From Phytophthora quininea (Eukaryota; Oomycota; Peronosporomycetes; Peronosporales; Peronosporaceae): DNA of 39,248 nucleotides. This document shows, in pieces, positions 20,715-30,216 of the stretch. Below the pieces are notes generated by a model that had not been told where the DNA came from, did not search any database, and worked only from the letters and a program-made list of their open reading frames with translations. The position numbers and the translations under genes are program-made. Position 1 is the stretch's first letter; each line of letters opens with the position of its first letter. The DNA lies in contig JAAVTG010000031.1 of NCBI GenBank assembly GCA_011947345.1, positions 1-39,248 on the forward strand. Direction: 5' to 3'.

Positions 20715-21437
20715 CTACAGTTCCGTGTGCGCCGACTCGGACTCCTTGATCTTGGCGATGAAGTCGGACTTTTCCACGCAGCCCACGCACTCGACGCCGC
20801 GCTCGGCCAGGATCTTCCGCAGCTGCTTGACGCGCATCTTGGAGTAGTCTGTGTTGGCATCCGTCTTGGTGGCTGCAATAGAACGAGCATTAGAGTGGCT
20901 AGCACTAGTAGCAAACCGCTGACACTAGCCGACATACGGTATCGCATGGAGCAAAAGTCGGGGTTCTTCTTGTCCAGAGACTTGCAGATCTTGAGCGAGT
21001 CCTTCTTGAACGAGACCTGGCGAGCCACATCCGCCTTGAGCGGCTCCAGATTGTAGCACTACAGTCATTGAAACAACGCCGTGAGTCGCAGCCCGTATCT
21101 TGCAGTATTGATCAGCCATCCCTACCAGCTTGTGGTCCTTGGCGCTCATCTTCTTGCCGCAGTGCTTGGTCACTGCCTTCTCGGCGACGTCCTGCTTCTT
21201 GGCCTTGGGCGACTCCTCCAGCAGCTGGTTGTACGTGCCCTTAAGGTCGTCGATCACCTTGATGCACACTGTCCAGGTAGGATATTTTAACATAACTCTG
21301 TTAGCACTTGCACGAATTATGTAAAATTCCGCTACAAGTATTTCCATACCTTCGCACTCCTTCTCGTCAGCTTGGATGGGAGCAGCACCCAGCACGAGCG
21401 CCACGAGGGCCAGCAACACCACGCGCTTGGCGAACAT
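20715..21437 (-). CDS. MANF: MANF/CDNF-family secreted ER-stress protein
   Basis: Four exons (21437-21350, 21268-21126, 21058-20938, 20872-20715) join in frame to 169 residues, the usual MANF size. A signal peptide (FAKRVVLLALVALVLGAAP) is followed by the saposin-like domain with CEVCIKVIDDL, KHC, KLCYNL, KICKSL and DFC. The SAP-like C-terminal domain follows with KMRVKQLRKIL, then CVGC. That gives all eight family cysteines, including both CxxC pairs. The tail HTEL resembles the KDEL-like RTDL of animal MANF and should cause ER retrieval. In animals MANF supports ER proteostasis and is induced by the unfolded protein response. Convergent with RAMP4, 226 bp apart. Every intron obeys GT-AG. 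Intact. Confidence 0.9.
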
Positions 21438-21488
21438 TTTTGACACGATGGCGGATCGTAAAATGGTGTCCGACATAAAGTCACGAGG

Positions 21489-21558
21489 ATATTTAAGCGC
21501 GCTTAACAGCAGTCAAACAGAGGATTGTACCGCGTTCCAGAAAATATTTAAGCGCGCT
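21489..21558. repeat. Two copies of a 15-bp motif upstream of MANF
   Basis: ATATTTAAGCGCGCT at 21489-21503 and 21544-21558, in direct orientation 55 bp apart and 50-120 bp upstream of the MANF start. The TTTAAGCGCGCT core is palindrome-rich. It may be a promoter element or a local duplication. Confidence 0.6.
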
Positions 21559-21593
21559 GGAAATGGTTATCTTGGCTTTTGTAAGGAGCTGCT

Positions 21594-21605
21594 GCCACGT
21601 GGAGC
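21594..21605 (-). promoter_or_regulatory. CCACGTGG box upstream of the MANF gene
   Basis: GCCACGTGGAGC on the plus strand, 157 bases upstream of the MANF ATG, identical to the box at 20182-20193 before RAMP4. The octamer CCACGTGG is palindromic, so orientation matters little. A role in ER-stress control is inferred from the two target genes. Confidence 0.45.
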
Positions 21606-21705
21606 GATCCAAAATGGCTACTCGTGTTGCACATGAACCGACACGGTCTTTTTGTCGTGTTGGGGCCAACTTATTCTTCTCTTCCTACTAAGGTTCCTAC
21701 TGCGT

Positions 21706-23341
21706 CTACGAGTAGCGCGTCTGCAAGTCGTTGAAAAAGCCGCTCGTCATATTCTTGAGCTGAAAGATGGCAACAACAACAAAAAGATGAGCGAATACTC
21801 AATAAAGAGGATTCCGAGGGTATTGCCCACCTTGGCTGCCTTATTCGCCATGCTGTCTTTCATCAGCTGCAACTGGTACGAAGCTTCGTCGGTCACTGCA
21901 ACAACAATACCGTGTGCAATTAGATGAAATCCAAACCGTAAGCAGAGGTGTTGAAATCCTTACGCTCTCCAGAAGGCGATCGGCCTCTGCTGTTGTTGTT
22001 GCCGTAGAACGCGTCGCTGGAAATGGACTGCGAACCCTGGAATCTTGCCAGTTGTGAACTGTCGGCCTGCACTGCCTCGCCGCCAAAGAAATTGTCGGAA
22101 GAAATGGACTTGGCGTTCTTGTACTTGTTCAGCGTGCTTGCGTCGCCAGCGCTAGGTTGATAGGTTGCCGCCGGTGCAACAGGTGCAGGGGCGGCGGCGG
22201 TACGCTCACTACGGAGCGCAAAACAATGCAAAAATGGGTCAGATAAATAATAGCATTGCCAAGCTCGACACACTGCAGCAGTACGTACTCTTCTGCTTCC
22301 TGCAATGCTCTCGCCAATGCCTCATCATCTTTAATCTGCTTCTCCATCGACAGCTCTTCCTCCGTCGGGGCAGGGGGAGGGTTTTCAAACGGAATGTCAT
22401 CGAAGTCAAAGTCATCTCCCCCGTGGAAAGTTTGGTAGCTCCCAGACGTGTTGTCTTTCCACCCGTTGACAACTTGGTGGCTCCTCCAAGTCGCGTAGCC
22501 TTCGGTGGATCAAAACGAAAGATTAGTACGCCGTCACTGCCACAATAGATGGCATTCTTGCAGCTTACCTTGCTCGTGCGAGTCTGCAGACGTCCAGCGC
22601 TTGAGCTGGTCGGTGCCACTTCCTCGCCAGGCTTCACACCGAGCAAAACAACCGGGCGATTAACATTCAGCAGTCCCTGTGGTGCAGGAGGAGCAGCTGG
22701 CGATGGCGTTTTGACTGCCGCTGCCGTGGGCACCTCGCGCTTTAGATGACCGCCATGCACAGCAGTTCCGTTACCGTTCGTGGCCTCGCTCTTGATCTCC
22801 ACGTGCTTCACCAGAGCCTCCAGACCGTCAACGTCGCTGTTACGCTTCTCCTCCGCCTCCGGCGCGACAATCTGCAACGTTGACGCCTTCACCTTCTTGG
22901 CCAGCGCGATCTTGTACAGCTGCGCCGCCTTAGAGTTGTACTTGGCGTCGATCTGAGTACCGAATTACAACAATATGGTCAGTATTTCCCCATTGCCATT
23001 GACACAGTCCGCAGCCAACGCACGCTCGTCATGTCTGCGGCCCCGTACTGCTTGAAGAACTTGCGCGCCTCGGCGTTGCCGCCCTCGCTCATGGCCTTGA
23101 GTTGGTCCTCGGTCCACTCGTCCATGTCGATGGAGCGCACAAAGCTCAGGTGCACGCCCAGGCGGCGGTGGTAGCCCGAGCAGTCCAGGCAGATGAACAC
23201 ACCGTAGGTGACCGTGGCCCACGTCGGGTGGCGCTTGTTGCAGTCGAAGCAGCCCTTGTTGGCCACCGACGAGCGCAGCTTCTGGAACCACGCGTCGCGC
23301 ACCTGCGTGGGCACATACTGGGGCTTGCTGGGAGAGCTCAT
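21706..23341 (-). CDS. ArfGAP of the Glo3/ArfGAP2-3 type
   Basis: GTPase-activating protein for Arf1, acting with COPI coatomer at the Golgi. Exon 1 (23341-23024) holds the ArfGAP zinc finger [17 protein letters not shown] followed by [20 protein letters not shown], with the catalytic Arg after the last cysteine pair. Later exons (22952-22569, 22499-22289, 22208-21964, 21895-21831, 21759-21706) encode a Pro/Ala linker, a [11 protein letters not shown] motif, an acidic DFDFDDIPF segment and repeats SISSDNFFG and SISSDAFYG. They end in [10 protein letters not shown], the Glo3 motif (repeated ISS and a final aromatic SRY/TRY). One base is missing near 22458, where GATKLSTGG must join [13 protein letters not shown]. 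Introns carry CTAAT/CTAAC branch sites. The splice structure after 22208 is my reconstruction, but it recovers the family C-terminus. Confidence 0.88.
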
Positions 23342-23466
23342 GGGGCCTGGAAGTTGCTGCTGCCGCTTGTCGTCACCTCGGTCGTTTTGCTAATGATGCG
23401 TTCACCTGAAAACGGCTGACGTTGTTTCCTATAAAAGTATATTTTAGCTTAAAAGATAAAAGAGTG
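23342..23466. promoter_or_regulatory. Divergent promoter between ArfGAP and IQ-protein genes
   Basis: About 125 bp separate the two start codons, so both promoters and 5' leaders must share it. No clear initiator or TATA motif is seen. Confidence 0.5.
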
Positions 23467-26400
23467 ATGGTTAATCAAGTTGAAGTCGGTTTCGGAGCGG
23501 CCATTCGAGTGCGCATCAAGATCCCGCGCTGGCATCCCTTCGTGATGAACCCGTTGCAGCCGCTGCCGCCGCGCCGAGTGCTGTCCCCCAAGACCAAGGC
23601 ACGCAATGGCGTCTCGCGAACCGTCTTCGCGCTGCCCGTGATCCACCAGTTCGAGCCCGTACTGGGCTCCTCCCCCAAGGCCTACATGGTCGCCAAGGCA
23701 GCAAGGAACGCAGATAGGGAAACTGGTGATAATGTAGGGTCAACACCGATAGTGCTATCGCAGCCGCAACGTCCAAAGATCAAGGAGATGGGGAGTCTCC
23801 TCGATCGCTGCGGCCTCAACCTCCCACTGGGATCTCGGCGAGAGCAGACGTCGACATTTACAGATACAGTCAAGGCACAGAGCAGCGAATGGCGATCCGA
23901 CCGCTGTTCGAGCAACGGAGAGCGTCGGAGGAAGATGTGAGACCATCATCAGCCAAGAGGCCAACCAGACGCAGCGTAAAGGTGAGGGATTCAAACGGAA
24001 GTGTGAGTCATTTGGACGAGACGAGTTCTATCCAACAAGAAAACAGGGAGAGTGTTGATCGCAGAGATGAAAAGGAGGGAAGCGAAGTTGTGAACCAACG
24101 TATAGAGGAGGCTCTAAACGATGAGCCTGTGCAGAGTGACTTGTCGAACCAAGAGGATGGCCAATTGACGCGGAATGAAGACAAAAAGCTGCTGAGGCTT
24201 TTTCGTTCGGCAAAATTGAAACTGATGCCATTGAAGATGCTGCGGACATGCTCATGAAACCTTTGACTGCCTCTACGTGTCATGAGCCATTCATGCAGAC
24301 GGAAGGACCCAAACTGAGCTGGTTGCGGAACGCACTCGAAAACGCTTCACCAAATCGAGTAAATGCATCCAATAAACTTCAAAACAACCGTTCGCCGGCA
24401 AAGACAGATACGGCCGTTTACAAAGTTCTGGCGAAGGGTATGCGTCAGTTTGAACCACAAACTGTGCTTGTCGCTGTAGTTCTTGGTTCGCGGGGAGACG
24501 TTCACATTACTTGCAAACTGCCTGGTGGTGATAGCAACGACAGCCGCATTCCTATATCAGAAATCGATTTAGCACAATCGAGGCGAAGTCGTCCAGACCT
24601 GCAAATTCTTACGCCAACATGGGCTGATTGGGTTGTCTCTAGAGTGCGTTGCAACGGTGAATCAATGTTTTCCGTCGATTTTGAAGATGACGACGGCAGG
24701 AGACGCTGCTTCTCTGAATCAATGCAAATATGTGGCAACGAAGTGTTTGTCGACATGTTTGTTTTAACTGCGACGGATAGCTTGCTAGTTTCTGTCAAAA
24801 GCGACGGTAAAACCTGTGATGAGGTTTTGTTAAGTTCTGACGAGCTTCGTCGGCTAGCTGTACCGTTGGAGAAATGGCCTGCTGGCAATGATGTGACTCA
24901 AGACATCTCGGAGTTGCTTCACGACCACGACTTTCTCGTACAACTAGCAACGAAGAGTAACGTGATTCGTCTCGGAAGAAAATGTACAACAGGGTTTAAT
25001 GATGGATTAGAAAGTGTACAAGCCAGCGATGACTGCTGTGCCACAGCACTTGATTCAGCCAGCGATGTTCTTGTGGGCGAAGTTTCGCTTGCTGGGCTAG
25101 AATTCGAGAATTCCGTGAGACCACTGCTTGATGAAAGTAAGCAAGTGGGCACTGTTGCTCTATTAGCACAGGCGTACGTGGAAAACTGTTTTCTGTCTGC
25201 GTTACGGAATTTTCAACGGCAGGAAGCTGTACAACTCAACGTTGCCGCTTATATTCAGAAAGCTACATTTACTGATAGTGAAGATGAGTTCAACGCTCGT
25301 GTAGAGATGAACCTGAAAGCAGCAAAAGCATTAAAGCTCCAGGTGAGGCATTATTGGGCTTTTATTGTGGAACTGTTTGCCTAACTATTTGATCGTGACA
25401 CTTCAGGAAATTGCCATGGCTTCTATCGTAGATGATATGATTTTTGATTTTATAGCGTACGAGTGCCGTGTCGAACTCCAGGAGTCCAAGGTGTCAGGAG
25501 GCTACGATGATCACTACGCGAGTAAAGTGCAAGCTGCGTACCGAATGAGTGCCCAGAAAAGGTTATACGAACACAAGCGGCATGTTCGGGTGCGAGCGGC
25601 ACAGATGCTTCAAGCCTTACAGAGAGGGATTATCGCTCGACGACGGTACTCAGAGATGAAAGTGGAGCGAGAGAAATACCTGTTCTATGGGTTCCGATCG
25701 AGTTTGTATCACACAACAGCAAATATAAAAGACCCGAGACTTCAATCTCGTGAGCTGAGTAAGGAGACCGAGCGACGACGACATGCGTTCTTGATGCAAG
25801 TGCTGCAAGGATATGTGGCCGAAAACTTTGTGGACGACGGGTTTCGCATCGCTGCTGAACAAGTTCGAGATGTCTGTAGCGAGTACGGTATTGTGGTAGG
25901 ATGTTCCTCCAACTTTGGGGATGTGGTCGCTTCTTATTTGTACGAGGCTCCAATTCCTTCACTGTACGAGTCTATTGGCGAAGCGCATGCATCGACCCAC
26001 TCGAGGCTTTATTCGAACAGCCAAGTCAGTGCTGCGCTTCTTCTTGGACTAAGAGAGCAGTATGATGATACTTTCGGTCTGTCATCAAACGCCCGCCGGC
26101 TTGGCACCGGAGCAGTGTTACAGTCGCGAAGGAAAATGCTGCAAGCTGGAGATTCTGTTCCACCGAGGTGGATGTTGAAGACGTGCACAGCTTTCCAGCA
26201 GTCGAACCGCGACCGACTTGCTGGGCTTCGTCTAACTCGTAAAACTGCCGGACAAAAAGCTGCACACCTAATTGCTCGAGATTACCGCAACGTGCTGGCG
26301 TCCTCGTTCAATTCATTTGATAGCTGCCGTGCAACTTGGGAAGATGACATCGCAGCTCGACAAGAAGAGCAGCATCAGATGGACACTTTCTCGATTGATG

Positions 26401-27549
26401 AACTGGTTCAGTTCTGCCTCGACCTGCTGATTTCTTGCGTGAAAGGTAGCTAACCTTAACTTTGTTGTTTAAGTCCGCAAGAGCTAACTATCCTGACGCT
26501 TTCAGATTGGGGCTGGATCCGAATCCTCTCTTCCGAGCATTCAATTTGTGCGGCCGCCATTGTCATGGAAAAACTGCGGTGCGAGTTGTAGAGGAAAAGT
26601 TTAACCAGTACGCAGCAAGTAAGTTTCCTACGATGGCATGAATGCTTGACACGTGCTGACAGTTTTCTCTTGTGTAGGAATGAACGAGGTTCACGTCAAA
26701 CAAAGCGTGTTGACTCTACGCGAAGAAATCTCGCAAGAGCTGGAAGATTTCGAAAAGCTGCTGGCGTTGCGCTGCCTCAACATGGCGCTCGACAGCGCCG
26801 TGACAGTGCCCACGAGCGAATTGCTGCATATCATGCTGAAGGGCAACGTCGATGAGGAGTACATTCGCCACGGCCTCTCCGTTGTGCTGCCTATCGCCAG
26901 CACATCGGAAAAGCATGACCTTGCCCGTAAAATACTGCAAGCCTACGCCAATGCGTCCTACGGTGACGCCTTCAATCTGATCTGCTGGAGTTGCCTTGAC
27001 GTAGCAGAGAACGTCACGGTTGAAGCTGCTAGGTTCCTCGACAAGATCACTCGCCCGACAAATGAGAGCAATGGTGTCGACAGCAACGCACGTAACACAA
27101 CTGCGCGCTCCAAGTCGTTGACAGCCCGCGCTCTGTACCTGCTAACTGGGTCTCAAGCCGTGCGGTTCCTGCAGTTTTTAGCCAAGGTGGCGCACTTCAA
27201 CAAGACCATCCAGAAGCGGGTACTCGCGCATTTAGCTCCGTACGCCGCCAAGTTTGAGATGCACCGCCTCGCCAGCGCCGTCTGTGCGCTTGACGACTTT
27301 AATGTCGTCTCGCACCTCTTCAACCAACGCTTCTCCTTGCCAGCTCTTCGATCTTGTCCACCACTCTGGGCCCAGTACAAATCTCTGTTTGGAGAAGATC
27401 AAACTGCTGCTGCCACCTGCACTACTGACCTTGAAAAAGCAACGCGAAAAATAAGACGATCACTGAAGCGCTATATTACGAAGGAAGGAAAACTTCTTCC
27501 TCGACGCCATCTTCACAGCCTGCAGCATAAACATTCGCTTAGAAATTGA
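23467..27549 (+). CDS. Large IQ-motif protein, otherwise unknown
   Basis: About 1,300 residues from an ATG at 23467 (MVNQVEVGFG). An N-terminal basic/Pro region and a disordered acidic stretch precede a long globular part. Two IQ-type calmodulin-binding motifs follow around 25520-25665 (SKVQAAYRMSAQKRLYEHKR, then MLQALQRGIIARRRYSEMK). The C-terminal half is helical (LREEISQELEDFEKLLALRC). Introns: 25343-25406 with CTAAC, 26446-26505 with CTAAC, and 26619-26677. Single bases appear missing near 23900, near 24187 (A-run in GACAAAAAGC) and at the 26506 junction, where PNPLFRAFNLCGRHCHG is in a shifted frame. No enzymatic domain was recognised. IQ-rich proteins of this size in flagellated protists are often axonemal or cytoskeletal, which would suit the neighbouring p25-alpha-like gene. 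That is inference only. Confidence 0.7.
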
Positions 27550-27635
27550 CGCTGAATCTCAGTCCACGGCATGAAATACCTGCGTCTGCATCGACCGTCT
27601 CAACTTGCTCTCCATCTTTTGAAGCTCTGCTTTTC

Positions 27636-27860
27636 TTATTCCTCGATGACGGGGGCCGGCGTCTCCAGGTGGCCGCGGGACTTCTTGATGTAGTCGGGCA
27701 CAATGGGGCCGTCGTACTGGTCCGTGGGCAGCCCCATCGACCGTCGGATGGGGACCACCACCAGCGGCATCGACAGCGCCACGGCGCCGATGGCGCACGA
27801 GACCACCACCATGGGCTCGCGGTCCAGGTAGTAGCGGATGAACTTGCCAGCGGCGGCCAT
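27636..27860 (-). CDS. NADH:ubiquinone oxidoreductase (complex I) B9/NDUFA3-like subunit
   Basis: Single-exon gene of 74 residues, ATG at 27860. MAAAGKFIRYYLDREPMVVV matches the start of NDUFA3/B9, where a short amphipathic stretch and DKEP precede a single membrane helix (VSCAIGAVALSMPLVVVPI). The remainder is short and polar and ends PAPVIEE. The subunit is an accessory component of mitochondrial complex I in the inner membrane. An upstream in-frame Met at 27905 would add 15 basic residues and is less likely. The family is short and fast-evolving, so the call rests on the DREP-plus-helix pattern and length. Confidence 0.7.
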   Translation of the reverse strand: MAAAGKFIRYYLDREPMVVVSCAIGAVALSMPLVVVPIRRSMGLPTDQYDGPIVPDYIKKSRGHLETPAPVIEE

Positions 27861-28171
27861 TGTCTGCGCGATTCTCCCGTTCGATCTCGACCGCAAACGC
27901 GACACTTGGTTTTAGTATGGACCACTGGTACGGATATGGGTAAATCAATGGGTATATAATTGGGTACTTGAAAAGTCATTTAAAAAGTGTTGATAAGTTT
28001 TTTCGAGTCCGTTTTGTTGGTCGTTTTGATTAACCTCGGTTTCACCTTCAATGGTTTCTCTTGCAGACCTTGGCACCACCATCACACCAGTCCACGTCAG
28101 TTGGCCTTTTGCCCCATCCAGCACAAAGCTCGGCACCCCAAGTCCTTCGTTCTCTGTTCTTCACCCCCAGG
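27861..28171. promoter_or_regulatory. Divergent intergenic region
   Basis: About 310 bp between the start codons of the NDUFA3-like gene and the membrane-protein gene. It is AT-rich at 27905-28030 (TATATAATTGGGTA) and then pyrimidine-rich up to TCACCCCCAG just before the ATG at 28172. The latter could be a leader-intron acceptor. No RNA gene or clear initiator is seen. Confidence 0.5.
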
Positions 28172-30014
28172 ATGGCCTCGGCCTCAGAGAAAGCCATCGA
28201 CACCGCCCAGGTCAAAATGGAGGCGGCCGACGACTCCTCTAAACCCGGCGGCTCCTGCTCCGCATCGTCCAAGAAGACCTGCATCCTCAGCTTCGTCGGG
28301 TTCGTCTTCGTGCTGCTGAACCTGGCGGCGCTATGGGCGCTGCACTTCGCGGATCGCCCCGTCACCAAAACCAGCGTCAACAAATCTCTGGGTGCGGCCA
28401 CCCGCTTCACGACCAGCGACTTCACTGCAACCGACAACACCTCTCCTGCTGCCGGTGATGCCGTCAGCTTCAACACGAACGGCTCCCTGCGCAACGGCGC
28501 CGGCACCACCGGATACCTGAACCGACTGAGTCTCGGCGCCGACCTGCTTGGTGCGTCCTACATCAACCTGGCCCCCATGGGCGTGTCCAGCGACTACTAC
28601 AATACGAACGTGCTGAGCTACACGCGCAAGACGGCTGCGGGAACCACCCAGAACATTGTCACCACTCTCACATACGGCATGGACAACAAGACCCTCACCC
28701 AGGGCGACACGACGACCAACGTTGTTGCCAATACAGTCCGCGGTCTCGCCACGCTTTCGGACACGCAAATGGTCGTGATGATGGTGTCGTCGGCGTATGA
28801 TGTTGCTGTCGCTCCAGCAACGATCGACGGTAGCAAAGGTACGGTCGCAGTCGACCAGACCAAGGCCCAGACTGTCACCACGAGTTCATCCGCCAACTTC
28901 ATCGGAAAAATCTCCAGCTCAACGTTCGTTGTGGCGAGCTACCAAGCCTACGTTGCATCCGGTTGGTGGCAGTTTGTCAAGGCGGGGACTGTAGCTGCTG
29001 ACGGCACGATCACCATGTCGTCCACCGGCGTCAACTTTGCCAGCCAAAACGATGCGACCGTCAGCTACAACTTCGGCTCCCCGTGGGGCTCAATGGTGTC
29101 GGCACCAACGGCTTCGTCATCCCGTACTACGACAGCGTGTACTCGAGTACGAGGACTGCCGCGGGGCTTTGCGTGACATCTTCAACCGTCTCCGGCACCA
29201 CAGTCGCAGCCTTCAGCACTCCCGTTTGCAACAGTGCTTACAGCCCTACATACTTGATCGAGTCCGTCGCTCTCACCGATAACGCCTTGGCAATTGTCTT
29301 CCACAACAGCGCCAACAGCAACGCCCTCACTGTGGCAGTCGTGAAAGCCGCCACTGATGGCACCCTTAGCTTCCAGGGCAGCCACGTCTTCAACGAAGTT
29401 GGTGGAGCCTTCGACTGGAACAAGGACCCATGGGGCTTCTACCCCACACCGCGACCGCGTCTGCTGCCCGGCAACCGCCTTGCTGTGAGCTTCCTGAACC
29501 CGACGATGGCTGGCAGGCTATGTGTCCGTGTGCTGGGCTTCTCGCCATCGACGCTGGCCTTCCGTGACCTCACTCCAGTTCTGCCCGTCGCCCCATCCAC
29601 CTTCACCGTGGCCGTCTCAAGTGCGACGAATACGAGGGGCGCCATCACCATCGATGCGCTCCCTGTGGGTAATGACAGCTTCGTGACCGGCTACGTGGGC
29701 AACCGCGACAATACCGTGCGCCAGAACTTTGCAGTGGTCGAGGCTTTCGGTAACCCTGTCGGCATTGTTCAGGAGACGTCCTCCGAAAGCACAAGTGTCA
29801 CCATGCAGGGCACGGCCGACATCAAGGGATTGAGCGCCGGCAAACTGCACTACGCGACGACTTCCGGTGCCATCGTGACCCCGACACCACGTCGACCGAT
29901 TCCAAGTCTGCCGATTTCTTCTACACGGCCAGCGACTCGATCATCGTCACGACCGATTCGCGTGTTGGCATGGCGATTGACACTGATACGCTTTTCGTCG
30001 CCACGGCCTTCTAA
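28172..30014 (+). CDS. Single-pass (type II) membrane protein with large Ser/Thr-rich outer domain
   Basis: About 614 residues from ATG at 28172 (MASASEKAIDTAQVK). A cytosolic-looking N-terminus with Lys/Cys precedes one strong membrane helix (CILSFVGFVFVLLNLAALWA) at about residues 37-57. A long domain follows that is rich in Ser, Thr, Val and Gly, has several N-glycosylation sequons (NKS, NTS, NGS, NKT) and repeated short strands. It ends TDTLFVATAF. The pattern suggests a beta-rich, cell-surface or secretory-pathway domain. I do not recognise the family. Two single-base losses are needed, near 29088 (G-run in CCGTGGGGCTC) and near 29882 (C-run in GTGACCCCGAC), after which the frame runs to TAA at 30012-30014. 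Codon use and GC are higher than in its neighbours, typical of a highly expressed gene. Confidence 0.75.
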
Positions 30015-30216
30015 GGACTTGCAGTCGAGACTTCAAACCGTCGGAAGTTTGCGAGCTCGAGCCCCACTTATTAGCAGCACATCACTTCCTAGAGCTGCGG
30101 TCGATAAAGCCACCACCAATATGAACTCCGTACATTTTCCCCAACTCAAAAATGTCCGTTACCGTTGACTGTAGGGACGTCATGCTGGAATCAAGACCAG
30201 AGGTCGACCTGGATGT

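Noticed and set aside
27861..28171. Possible structured RNA in the AT-rich divergent region
   Set aside because: Only simple TATATAAT-like stretches and no convincing stem-loops.
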